27,791 nucleotides of DNA from Isoetes engelmannii (lineage: Eukaryota; Streptophyta; Lycopodiopsida; Isoetales; Isoetaceae), in NCBI GenBank assembly GCA_011763485.2, contig JAANSK020065575.1:1-27791 (forward strand). The letters are read 5' to 3'. The first letter of the stretch is position 1, and each line of letters begins with the position of its first letter. The notes under the pieces were generated by a model, which made no database searches, was not told the DNA's origin, and saw only the letters and a list, made by a program, of their open reading frames with translations. A program made the translations under genes and the position numbers. Positions 1 through 10,900 of this stretch are shown here, piece after piece.

Positions 1-161
1 TATTAAAAGGGCTATAATTAAAAATGTATTCAAATATTTGCAAATTACACAACTAGAAAATATACTATTCTTAAGCATTACAAGGTACACAATGTCTCAT
101 TCATTGTTTGAGGGCTGTCAACAACAATTTTGACGTCTCTAAGCATCCATACACTTCATAT
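1..161 (-). pseudogene. Duplicated kinase-derived fragment, copy 1
   Basis: This stretch matches 2739-2899 almost base for base with scattered substitutions, in the same orientation. The second copy runs straight on into the C-terminal end of the kinase-like pseudogene, so this is a partial duplicate of that gene's 3' end and flank. It probably extends beyond the window start. At about 161 it joins DUF21-gene sequence abruptly. Confidence 0.8.
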
Positions 162-592
162 GCCTCTGTCCGAACAGTTAGAAATGTTTTCACCTGAAGA
201 GCATTGTAACAAGACAATCAGAAAAGTGCGCACACAGCAGAGTGTTTTAGCGCTTGCCAACAAAAGCCCTATAATGTTGTGTGGGTTCCCCGCAGAGACT
301 GGGACACGACTATGTCCACGTGCAAGAATTTTCCCTATGGCTTTCCTGCAATAGTTCAAAAGGATAATCATTGCCTCAACCGTAATTACCAGATGGTCCT
401 ATGTGTCCTAGTATTAAAACTTACGTACCAATCCAATCTCGACATCACATCAAGTGAAAATGTTGATTCAATAGGCGTCATGGCCTCTTCAGCAGTCTGA
501 TGAATAAGTGGGATCAAGAGAAGGATAGATAAAAACTTTCCGCATCAAAACCAAGCAAATGCGACCCAAACCTTTGTTGTGAGGTCAAGGGC
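161..592 (-). pseudogene. Duplicated fragment of the DUF21-CBS gene (exons 6-9 with introns)
   Basis: It aligns without large gaps to about 8890-9323 of the intact gene on the same strand: part of exon 9, intron 8, exon 8, intron 7, exon 7, intron 6 and the end of exon 6. The exon 8 copy still reads [16 protein letters not shown] with Tyr to Ser and Met to Ile changes; intron lengths and the GC donor are kept. Retained introns mean it was copied as DNA, not through mRNA. Neither end is a splice site. It has no start or stop and is not expected to make protein. Confidence 0.92.
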
Positions 593-597
593 CACTA

Positions 598-2738
598 AGA
601 TGTACCTGTGGCGGCCAGCATGCGCCACTAAGACATACACGGGTGACCATGTGTATGACACGTAGATGACTCGATCGTCGACGTTGTTTCAAAAAAATAA
701 CGAGTAAAAAATAAAAAGTAAATCTAAGAAATGCAGCATAAAATAGTAATTTAAAACATAATAAGTGAAAATACTAAGAAATTAATTAATTATTCAAAAA
801 ATCAATTAATCATCTAAAAATCCAAAAAAGGTCGTATTTATCAGAAGAAATTCCTAAATATAGATATCAAAAGCATACATGTAATCCAAATTATTTTATA
901 GAATTTAAAAAGTAGTGAGAAAATATATTTTCAAAATTATAGTCAAAAGTTGATGCCATATTGTTTGCATCATTGAACTACAAAATACATAAAGTCATTG
1001 TGAGACATAACAAATATTATAAAATAAAAGCAAAGTCTTCAAATATGGCGGCTGCCTTTTGACCAGGAGTACTCTTCTTCATCGTCCTTTCATTAAAACA
1101 TGTCACGAAGCTTAGATTTAAATAGCTGCAAAGAATTATGTAGAGAGCAATACATACATTATGCCCTTCATGTTCTTTGGCATATTGGATGGCTGCAAGG
1201 TTGCCTTGTGCAAAAGCCCTGTCGCAATCCGCTTTACTCGAATCTTGATCTATGAGTGATAAGAACATGTTGTTATAATTCTCATAACCGTCAAAGCCAA
1301 TATTATTGGCGGCGTAGGTGCCCGTTCCAGGGTCCAACCTATTACGTCTAAAGCTGATTTCGTTTTCTCGGCCCCTTTATTTGCAATTATGTTGGCCTTC
1401 AAACACTGCAACGCAACTCAAGTCCTTAGTCCCCTTACATTGATCTAGATATATGACTTGTGCCAAGCATTATTAGATGTACTTAAAATGCGTCTTTGTT
1501 CAGCCAATAAGGTCGAATCACTTCTTCTATCGGGACCTTTGCAGCACGGGCATCTGCCAGCAGTTTATGCTTCTCAGATCCTCTACATAACGTAAATCAA
1601 ACATGAGTACGGTACTAGTCACAATTAAGAACAAGGGAAGCTAATACCTCATAGATTTAACATGTTTGCCACAATGTTGCGACACATTTTTCATTGATAT
1701 ATAGTTTCTTTAGCGAACTCGGGATATTGCTCCTCTCTCTGGTCTTGCTAATCGCCTTTATGGACGTCGTTATGATCAAATTTGTGAGTCTATTCAATGT
1801 CCTCCAAAATTCTTCTCCGTCGGCAGTGCTCTTTTTTGGCATCTATTTGTCACTACACTCAAGAATAGAGATCGACTATAAGGTTAACAGATATAAATAT
1901 GTGTTAGTGAACCAAAAATACATAATTCAAGACGAACTCACTGTAGTCTGAAGACTTGATCATGAGGAGGCGTTGCACGGGTCTCTCTAGCTGAAGCTGA
2001 AGAGGAAAGTCATTGGGCACCAAGTGAACGTGAACGTTCACGGTATCGACGCTCCTTCATTGGAGTGCTATCTCCTTCGTTGGCATATTCCTCGGGCGAA
2101 TAGGACCAGTTATCGAAAGTGGTTCTGTCTACGGGTGTGTGCATATCTTGGGATATGCACGCCTCCCTAACGTGAGACCCTTGATGATATGAGGGACATC
2201 CCATGTTCGAGATCATGAGTAGGTGGTCGTCGTCGTTGTCAGTGGGATCGGTCGCATCGTTTTGGGTTGTCGTGACCGCCTACTCCAGAACACCCAGCCC
2301 CAAGCATAATGACACCCCCAAAGCATATGAAAAAAAGAATAAGGGTGCATATGCATCCTACATATTAAAAAGATTTATTAGAATATCAGAAATATAAACG
2401 ACTAACCTATATGTTAACCTAGCCAATAATCCATACCAAATTCGCAAACTGGTGTAGGTGGCTATGGCGGGCGACGATTGAACCAAGTTTTCGCATGGGC
2501 GACCACGGTTTTGTCATTGTCCAAAATGCTGCCAATCCACCAAGCTAACAGGGTTGGTAACCCGAAGTAGGCCACGCGAATGAATCTTATGATTGTTGGA
2601 TATGCGCGAAAACCTCTATACTATTGAATTGATATTGGGTGTGTTGAAATTAACAAATTAAGAAATCTCAGTTACATAGAAACTTCATTGCATATTTAAC
2701 AAGCTTAGTTTTATTATATTGACAAAAGGTTTGAGGAT
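598..2738. other. Unassigned AT-rich stretch between the two direct repeats
   Basis: Only short open frames occur. Minus-strand stretches at 1017-1337 (FDGYENYNNMFLSLIDQDSS), 1657-1842 (DGEEFWRTLNRLTNL) and 2470-2590 (GLPTLLAWWIGSILDNDKT) have protein-like composition but match no family I can name. They could be remnants of a transposase or of a captured gene. The segment is bounded by the direct repeats 1-161 and 2739-2899. Confidence 0.4.
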
Positions 2739-2899
2739 ATTAAAAGGGCTATAATTAAAAATGTATTCAAATATTTGCAAATTACACAACTAGAAAATAT
2801 ACTATTCTTAAGCACTACAAGGTACACAATGTCTCATTAATTGTTTGAGGGCTGCCAACAATAATTTTGACATCTCTAAAGCATCCGTACACTTCATAT
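2739..2899. repeat. Direct repeat, copy 2 (matches 1-161)
   Basis: Near-identical to the window start with about one substitution per 20-30 bases by eye. Together the copies bracket 2.6 kb of unassigned sequence. Confidence 0.85.
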
Positions 2900-4230
2900 G
2901 TCGTCTTTGTCTCACAACCATAGTGGAAGATATTCCAACACTTTGTAAAGCTTCAACAATTTCAGACGCATTGGGTTGTTCTATGAATATGGCTTCTCTA
3001 CGGCACATCATTCTTGTTTTTTGTTCCTCCAACTTGTCAAGATTATGTTGATACATTTGAGTTTGGATTGATGTATTGAGTAGTGTTCTTATTGTTAAAC
3101 CACTGCATTCGTCGCATAGCTTGCACAAAATCAAAGAGCAGGTTATAGATATATCCCAATGCATATACATCATGAATTTCGTATCCCCTTACACAATCAT
3201 TGTCCTTTGATTTCTCAAAGTCATTGTCCTCTAACCAAGGATATTTTGCTTGTCCGTTTGAGAGTAAGTATTGGCTCTTCAACAGGAGACGATGTTCCTT
3301 GGAATAAAAATGTACTGCGTCATCCCAATCACCAATGGCCACCCCCAAGGATTTTTGTACTCGTAATCAAAATGTAGTTTGACTCTCTTGCAATTGAGCT
3401 TGGTGTGAGTAAAATGGCCTTTGTGAATCTCAACGACACCTTCTGCTAGAGCAAGGGCTATTTCTGGAACATACTGATATACAACTCTCATTTGAATCCT
3501 AACTTTAGCTGATATGTGTTTGCCAGCTCTACTTGGCGCTCTAGCAATTGCATTTGACCATCTCCTAAAACGTGAAAGGTTATGGGGTAAATAGTCAAAC
3601 AACTGTGCAAGTGTCCCTCCATTCATAAATGGTAGAATCGCCATTGGCCCTATGGTAGCCCAGCTAGAGCTAGCAACTCCATAGACAAGTCCAATGGATG
3701 TAGCCAAAGCAGGATGCGGGCTCTTGAAGCGTATATATTTTTGGGCCAGCTTATACTCATGGCCCCATCTTTCCCATTATAAACCCTCCAATATAGAACT
3801 AATCATCTTGCAAGTGTTATGTTCCAATGATCTTAGTTTGATATGTGCAATGTGTTGGTCTCTCTTCCATAAGGTGCATCAGGTCCACGGTCTCCACGGG
3901 TATGGGTTCAACGAAGATTGATGTGTCCATGTGATTCTCCACAGAAAAGTGGGGCATGGTAGCCCTGCCTCACAAGAGCTTCCCCATTCATGCAAGGCAT
4001 TCCTTATTAACTCCAACTGACATGCATTGAGATCCTTGATGATTCTTGTGATTTGCATGTTGCTTTTTTGAGAAATTCCAGTAAGCTACCCAGTCGACAT
4101 GAGCCTCTGCATTGGGGCTTTTAAGCTGCACTGAATGTTTCAAACATGTCTTCAGTTCGACCATGGGGTTTCCAACCATTGACTCTGTGTGTCCAGAAGA
4201 TATGTCAACATTTTCTCCTCGCCTGGCCAT
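2850..4230 (-). pseudogene. Decayed protein-kinase-like gene
   Basis: Conserved kinase landmarks appear in order on the minus strand but in shifting frames: a possible start at 4230 (MARRGENVDISS), an N-lobe and hinge-like segment (ILPFMNGGTLAQLFDYLP, 3590-3650), a catalytic-loop-like HTKLNCKR (about 3395-3420), a DFG-position IGDWDDAV (about 3310-3330), subdomain IX EIHDVYALGYIYNLLF (about 3130-3180), and a C-lobe LCDECSGLTIRTLLN then QPNASEIVEALQSVG. A one-base shift separates PWGWPLV from GDWDD near 3330, and further shifts and stops lie between 3700 and 4000. Lys replaces the catalytic Asp and Arg the metal-binding Asn, so the ancestor may already have been a pseudokinase. No introns are evident. 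Its 3' end is duplicated at 1-161. Confidence 0.7.
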
Positions 4231-4282
4231 TTTGATGCTAACTCATTTTGGCACTTCCTTTTGACATGTCTAACAAAATGAT

Positions 4283-4483
4283 TGTTAAGTCCTGTAACGA
4301 GCGTAACCCTTGTTTTGTGTCGCTATCTCCCGCACTCACAAAGGACTGCCTGTGATATACTGGAGGAAGGTGGGGATGACGTCAAGTCCGCATGGCCCTT
4401 ATGGGCTGGGCTACACACGTGCTATAATGGCAATTACAATAGAAAGCAAGGCTGCAAGGCGGAGCGAATCCGGAAAGATTGCC
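4283..4483 (+). pseudogene. rrn18: Nuclear copy of mitochondrial small-subunit rRNA (rrn18 numt fragment)
   Basis: Universally conserved 16S-type landmarks are readable in order: GTTAAGTCC..AACGAGCG..AACCC, then GGAGGAAGGTGGGGATGACG with TCAAGTC, then CTTATGGGCTGGGCTACACA with CGTGCTA. These are followed by the plant-mitochondrial form GGCAATTACAAT..GAAGCAAGGC and GGAGCGAATCCGGAAAGATT. From memory this fits plant mitochondrial rrn18 rather than plastid 16S, which lacks the last two blocks. Only about 200 bp of the 3' half is present and the match stops abruptly at 4483. Several changes are C to T or G to A (for example CCCGCAACGAGCGC reads CCTGTAACGAGCGT), typical of methylated nuclear DNA. 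It is a fossil transfer, not a working rRNA. Confidence 0.87.
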
Positions 4484-4819
4484 GGAAAGAGTCCGGTTGA
4501 CCAGTTTGCATCTCCCTGTCGGGACTTTCGTTGGCACATATCTCATTTATGAGCATACGTCTGATCTCACTAAGCATCTGTGTCTTCACATTCGGGCAGT
4601 GTGTGCCAAATTCCTAGGAACACTAGTAGACTACTTGTTAAAATTGAAAATTTTCGATAGTGGAAATTTTTTTAGGAAGTCTGTCGGTCAAAAGATGAGG
4701 GTTTTTTTGTATTTTTCTAGTTAACGCAAACTCCTTCTGGCTAGCTTAAATTTAACAGGAAATATACTTGTTAGGTTTTCAAAATTTGTTCCACACTGCA
4801 TTCGGACCATACCTAATAA

Positions 4820-5640
4820 TTAATTTAGACTAATTAATCGTGCTTTGTGATTTGCAAAAGCAATCTCGCACTCAACTCCCCTATAGAGCGGAAGCTCCTT
4901 CGTTTCATCGAGAAACATGTCATGGAACTCTATAATATGCCTTTTTACCTGCTTGGGCAGCTTGCTCATTTCCTCTTTGGTGTCAGGATCTACTGATTCC
5001 AACTTGAAGATATATGCTATCTCATCTCTTTTTATGCACTTAAAGTAACTTTTTCCTCATCATCCATTGCATTCTCGGGGTTAGTTTTTTACCTTTGATT
5101 TCTATCATTTTTTCCATTGGAAGTAGTTAGAATCAGCTTCCTCTTGCCATAATCAACCAATTTCCCCACTGGTATTAGGAATTCCATTCCTATTATAAAG
5201 TCATAATGCCCGATATTCATTACTTCCACCCCTAAACCTATAGAGATACCCGTCAATTCTATATGGAGGTTCAACCTCTTACCGTCTATGTGGCGAATAG
5301 CGCCACATGCTATGAACACAGGCATGGCAGTAGACTTCAAAGTCCACCCCTTAATCAACTCTATTATCCAGGGTGTTCCTCGTGTCAGTAAGGATGACGA
5401 TTGGCTTTGCCGACCATGGAGATTACTCTGTATTGACTTTTGGCACTTTGAAACTCTATTTACACCATCTCATGGTCATCACAGACGTGCTACACCAGAT
5501 CAGAGATCTTTGGTGTCACCTCCACATTTCGGTTGGAGGCAGCTGCTGTGGCAATTTTCTGCCTATTAACCAGGTAGTTCTTTAGCGTGAAGGACCCAAG
5601 CTCCTCTGCCTGCACAGAAGAAGCTTCTTCTTCGAGGGAG
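4820..5640 (-). mobile_element. Ty3/gypsy-type LTR retrotransposon fossil (protease and start of RT)
   Basis: On the minus strand a protease-like region at 5089-5358 (for example GHYDFIIGMEFL) is followed by the start of a gypsy reverse-transcriptase region at 4820-5002 (LPKQVKRHIIEFHDMFLDET, then PLYRGVECEI). Upstream sequence to about 5640 has weak gag-end character. The order gag end, protease, RT fits Ty3/gypsy. No LTR, primer-binding site or target duplication is visible. It is broken and only a small part is left; it looks old. Confidence 0.62.
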
Positions 5641-5699
5641 GAGGGGTGTTGGGAAGCTTACGATATGTTGAACCAGAGATACCATGGCCAAAGCAAAAA

Positions 5700-6490
5700 A
5701 AGGGAATGATGGTGCCTCTGCCGATTGTGTGAGGCACTGGAATTCATGAGTGTCCTAATCTCGACAGAGAATAACAACTTGGGGAGTAGATTGATTGATA
5801 TGGAGCAGAGAATTATTGGCAAAAGCAGGCTAATTGGGCCATATGTGGTATCGAAGGATGGTCCCCGTACCATCGTTCAGGGATTGTTGGGCCATGATGG
5901 TAATTTTGGGCCCCACGAATGCAAAGTTAGCGTGAGGCCGTCATCCAACCTGGCACCGCGACGACAATCCATGAGGGGACGTGATAAAGAACCCACGTGC
6001 TGGACTAAGGTTTTATACGTGGGGACCGAGGTCTATTAGCTAGCGATGTAAGGAACATAGTTACATGTGGTAATAGAGGTCCCTGCATCCCCTATCTTTG
6101 GAACCACATAACTCTTGAACACTCTAAATTTTTTAAGGGCAATTTTTTTTACGTCAGCATAGTATTCTGATTAGGTATCCATTGATACTTTGGTTGAACA
6201 AAATCAACCAAATTTTGACCATTTTTTCACAAACACGCCTCTTTAGTGAGTGAACACTACAACATGGACGATTTATGTTGTGCCATGTAAGAAACTTCAA
6301 CATGCCTACCCTACTAGATAGTTGGTCAAAAAATCCCATGATGAGATGCAAAAACTGGTAGAACAGAAGGTACAAATAGTTTTAGTATAATCACAATTTG
6401 TGCGTAACCAATAAACCTGCAATATTACATTTCGTATTGGAGCAGGGATTATCTCGCATGGACTAAGATTTAGGTGAATATGTTGGATAA
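5700..6490. other. Unassigned stretch
   Basis: Short open frames on both strands; none resembles a known protein. The sequence from 5940 to 6040 is relatively GC-rich with CACGTG-type words, but no gene structure is evident. Confidence 0.35.
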
Positions 6491-6496
6491 GGGAAA

Positions 6497-6587
6497 GTTT
6501 CCCTACTTGCATTTCTTGGCTGGAAAGTACGCCGACGCGCAGAGCGCGGAGGCGTACTTGACAGCCAAGAAATGCAAGTAGGGAAAC
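6497..6587. repeat. 91-nt near-perfect hairpin (candidate MIRNA-like foldback or small MITE)
   Basis: A 26-base arm (6497-6522) is followed after 39 bases by its exact reverse complement (6562-6587). The interval keeps folding: AAGTACGCC (6525-6533) pairs with GGCGTACTT (6551-6559), then CGCGC (6536-6540) with GCGCG (6544-6548) round an AGA loop. The only interruptions are two 2x2 tandem G.A mismatch steps, so about 40 base pairs form in 91 nt. No target duplication is obvious at the edges. A young foldback transposon, a microRNA or siRNA precursor, or a palindrome from a replication event all fit. Confidence 0.75.
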
Positions 6588-6589
6588 GT

Positions 6590-7839
6590 TGCTTTAACGT
6601 AAAGGTACGGTTGGACCAGATGAAAACAACAGAAAGTCAGTAAAAAATGCAGATGCAGAATGGTCAGTAACACAGGCAGAAAAGGACAGTAAAAAAGAAA
6701 CGCCGGCAGAAAAAGAAAGTAAAAAGTTTACACAACTTCCTGTATTTGAAAGTGGGACAGATGTCAACAGCGGATTGGATGACAGGGCGGAAGATGGGAC
6801 AACCGTCCTTTACGTATGCAGAGCCACATGTTTTGGCATATTTGAGATGCTTAATGGCAGGTAGAGGTCAAGGTTTCTTTTTTTCGGGTTGAATGGGTTG
6901 TTATGGTATGGGAAAGGAAAGGGTTGTTGCCGATTTTGGGAACTAGAGGAGAGTAGATATTGTCCGTGTGTTCCCCATGCCGAAAATGTCGACGTCCATC
7001 AATGGAGGAGTCCTAGTCGCCTGATTCGACGGGCTCCATAACTTCAAGCCATGGACATTGCATATGAAGGTGTTCAATCCGACTGTGAATTCTTTGGATT
7101 CTATATTTTATTGTGGTACGCTTTCTTTTTTTGCTACATTTTATTGCACGAGTCTGTTCAATGATTCTAGCAAGGTCTTTCGTGTGCAATTCTTGACTAC
7201 AAAGCAAGCAGAGGCTGGTTGTTTGATTGATATCCAGCACCAGCGCCTATGTTCCTGGGCTGGATTCCTTTATGCAAAGGTAAATGGGGTCCTTATGCTC
7301 TGTTTTGGCAACTCCCCTCATTAACAATCGTGAGAAAGCAATGAGTCGAAAGGAAATAGTTGCTTTTATGTTTCTTGTTTCTTGCTTATACAAGGGCTCT
7401 GGTGAGGAAGGTTCGAATCCTTCAGCCTGTTGGAGCCAAAGAATCCTAGGAAGCCGAATTGCGGTCTGGTGTGTTGATAGTACAGAGTCGACATTTGTGA
7501 CATTTTTTCTTTCCAAGAGGTTTATGTGAATATAAGTGGCAAATATTTTTAGCCATACGTTCATTTTGCACCATTCACGTTGGCATACATTTTTTTCCTC
7601 AAAATTCTAATGGCCTTTAATCTGGCATAAAACACGAAATATGCGCCAGATCAATGGACAGAAATGAAAGATGATTAAAAGACCGATTTTTTATGATTGA
7701 ATTTGAAAATGCCCATAATTAAAATAGTCATAAAATAATAATAGATTGATAAGCTTACGTTCCATTTACAAACGAATTTTGCAAGGTCGATAACATCCCC
7801 ATAAACATTCTCCAAGCTTCAGCAACAAATTCCTGTATT
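6590..7839. other. Unassigned stretch downstream of the DUF21 gene
   Basis: From 6630 to 6730 the motif CAGAAAGTCAGTAAAAAA recurs in loose variants. The rest shows only short open frames with no recognised family. The last few hundred bases below 7840 should hold the 3' UTR and poly(A) site of the DUF21 gene. A lone tRNA-type T-arm (7406-7423) is present without the rest of a tRNA. Confidence 0.4.
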
Positions 7840-7953
7840 TTATGTGCCATTGCCAAGTAATGGCTCAGCCAAGCTATATCGTGGCTTCGACGAATTGTCA
7901 TTACTTCTAGCGTCTTCGTTGATAGACCTGGTACTACTACGACCAGAATTAGC
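7840..7953 (-). CDS. DUF21-CBS gene, exon 13 (stop codon)
   Basis: Residues 483-519 (starts [12 protein letters not shown], ends AEPLLGNGT) then TAA. Acceptor TTTTGCAG. The C-terminal tail is polar and poorly conserved, so support rests on frame and splice sites. The 3' UTR runs below 7840; I see no clear AATAAA on the minus strand. Confidence 0.88.
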   Translation of the reverse strand, partial: ANSGRSSTRSINEDARSNDNSSKPRYSLAEPLLGNGT

Positions 7954-10900
7954 CTGCAAAAGTATAAGTAGATTCCATAAGTAGAGAATTCCAACGCATT
8001 CAATCACATAATGAACTAGTAAAGGTTGGTTCCTGATCAATTTTTATGACACTTAATAACTCTATGGACTCACCACCATACGATGGGAACCAACACGACG
8101 CACAGAAGAGGAAACCCTTGACGCAGGACCTGTTACGACTCGAATCCTGCATTCCTCTTTGCTGTGATTATGAAGCACTACTTGATAAATATGATAAATC
8201 GCCATTTTGATTTGACTTACCTTTTGTGCACATCAACATATTCATCTGTTTCATCTACAATTTCCTCCTGTTTTAGAATAGATATGGAATTTCAAAAAGT
8301 GAATTTGAAGGAAAACAAACACGCACACCCAGGAAATTTTTCCTTACTTGGAGTAGTTCTTCTATCACATCTTCTAGCGTAATAATACCTATAATTTCTC
8401 CATCATCAATATCTTCTGTGACCAACCCAGATATAACTTGATCATCCGAGGGACACTCATCATTTTGTGTTTTGATATTCCTGTTCTTCACTTCAGCAAG
8501 ATCAGTTTGGGGTGCCAGCTTGTCATATTGCATACCTTTCTCAAGATCAGATTGCGGGACTTGATTCTCATTCGAAAAATCAACTCCTTGACCTGTTTTT
8601 TCAGCAACTCCATTTTGGGTTTTTGGAGCTATGGAATCTTGCTCATCCTGCTGCTGCTGGTGGTGCTGCTGCTGCTGCCTCCTGAACTTTGTCCTGACAA
8701 CAGCTGCCATATGACTGTTTCCCTTCTGAAATTCATTTAAGATATCATATAGTGGCATATCTGCTGGCACTCTGCAACATGACCATGAGAAAATAAGCAC
8801 ATGCCATTTATAAAGAAGAAAATGCACGTCTATATTTGCTGAAATTGTACCTTGGTATTCTACGAATTGAAACAGCACTCACAGGAGTTTCAGCCTCTGG
8901 CCGAACAGTTAGAAGGTTTTTCACCTGAAGAGCATTGTAACAAGACAATCAGAAAAGTTCGCACACAACAGAGTGTTTTAGCACTTGCCAACAAAAGCCC
9001 TATAATGTTGCGTGGGTTCCCAGCATAGACTGGGACACGACTATGTCCACGTGCAAGAATTTTCCCCATGGCTTCCCTGCAATAGTTCAAAAAGATAATC
9101 ATCGCCTCAACCTTGATTACCAGATGGTCCTATGTGTCCTAGTATTAAAAATTACGTACCAATCCAATCTCGACGTCACATCAAGTGAAAATGTGGATTC
9201 AATAGGTGTCATGGCCTCTTCAGCAGTCTGATGAATAAGTGGGATCAAGAGAATGATAGATAGAAACTTTCCGCATCAAAACCAAGCAAATGCGACCCAA
9301 ACCTTTGTTGTGAGGTCAAGGGCACCACTGATAATGGTTGTTTCATCGTGCGTGAGCTCTCCTCCTTTTCCCGCCTATAAGAGAAATTCTCTATCAAAGA
9401 GATTGCATTGACCAGATGATTCTGCGTTGCTACAAATGGAAAATAATTTGAAAAGGTTGGTTCTGCAGTCCTAAGCATACCTCTTTGCTATGTATAGAAA
9501 CAAGCGCCTTCAATTGTGCACGTCTAAATAGAGCAGATTCATTGTGCCCAAGCAATGCATCTAATATCTGCACACTGGCCCGAACATGTCACCACCCAAC
9601 AAATGGAAGCAGCCGTACAAGTTCAAAATAAGAAGGCATAGTAAATTGTCTAACCACACCGAACAAATTTCTACTTGTCTAGGGCAAATACATGCAGGCT
9701 AGGAGTGGTACATACGTTACCATGGGATTTATCTCAAATCAAAATTTATTGCCCTTCACATTTGCCCATAAGTGATCTAGGATGGCGTCAACAGTTTTAC
9801 ATCAAGTTCAAATCGCTTTTATACTGACTCAATGGATTTCCTCGTTCTTGCTAGCTCAAGTCCCTAGACTTGACATCCATTAAGAATCTGCACTAATGCA
9901 TGGTACATATGGACGTGCAGAGACCAATCCTACATTTGTGTTTTTGGATAGCGTGCTTGCATCGCAATAGGACTTGCAATAACCTGTCTAACCACTTCAG
10001 CATTCTATATATTATTAACCTGTTAATTCCAAAGTACTTGCAGTCCAGATTCACCATCATACTTATACGTGTGCAAAATTTTTCCAGCACCTCAAAATGT
10101 TCTTATAGCCTCATGATAAAAGCACCGTCATCAGCATAGAAAAGTAGTTGCATCAAAACTCCATACAGCATTGCTCCTTTAATGTTACCCTTAAGGCAAT
10201 CCACTAACTTCACCATATAGAGGCGGCCAAATACAGCCGGAGGTCCTGGGCATCCTTGCTTAACACCGATGTTATTATGCAGTTTTTGGTCAATATTTTC
10301 TACCAAATTTCTACCAGTAAACTTAGTTGATTGCATCAAATGCCCATGCTCCTTCCCTTTAGCAATCCTCTTATAACTTGATCATATAGAGACCAAGTAG
10401 ACCCTGATGTTACTCTGCAGTTTTTTTGGTCATAAAAACTTGGTTATGCAAGGACATGTTCATAAAGTACAGAAGTAACTGCATTAAATATTCTGCAGCA
10501 TTGCTCCTTCAACATTATTCTTGAGCAAATCTCTCAATTTATCGACAAATACAGCCTGAGATGCTGAGCATCCTTGCTTAACACCTATGTTATTCTTTGG
10601 TCACATTCTCTACCGTTGGAAAACTTAGTATGTTAATAACGTCTAGCTATGGTAGCTTCTAGCTTGCATTTAAATCAGGACACAAGGATCATCCAACCTT
10701 TGAAGAAGCTTTTTACAAGGAGCTTTGTCAAAATCATTGCTAAGGTAAACAACACATTTACCACCGCTAATTTCTTTCCCTTGGGTTGTTCAATCGATAA
10801 TGATTAGCTGAATATTCTGGTCTAAAGCCAGAATGGCGAATTGCTCATGCATTTTAAATGATGCGATAATTGTTCATAAGGTTCATACATCCACCTTTAT

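Noticed and set aside
4500-4640. Plus-strand stretch reading YLIYEHTSDLTKHLCLHIRA, reminiscent of a gypsy RT segment
   Set aside because: Too short and opposite in strand to the gypsy remains at 4820-5640; resemblance may be chance.
6497-6522. Arm sequence compared with the miR482/2118 family
   Set aside because: Only a TTTCCCTAC-like core is shared and it lies on the wrong arm, so family membership is not supported.
7013-7324. Overlapping frames on both strands downstream of the gene (75 and 88 codons)
   Set aside because: No family resemblance, no splice context and no conserved motif; likely chance frames.
7406-7423. tRNA-type T-arm with perfect B-box GGTTCGAATCC
   Set aside because: The 5-bp stem and loop are exact, but there is no matching acceptor strand, D-arm or A-box upstream on the plus strand, so neither a tRNA nor a SINE can be supported.
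8438-8740. 100-codon plus frame antisense to exon 10
   Set aside because: Shadow of the real minus-strand CBS exon; Leu runs mirror the Gln codons.
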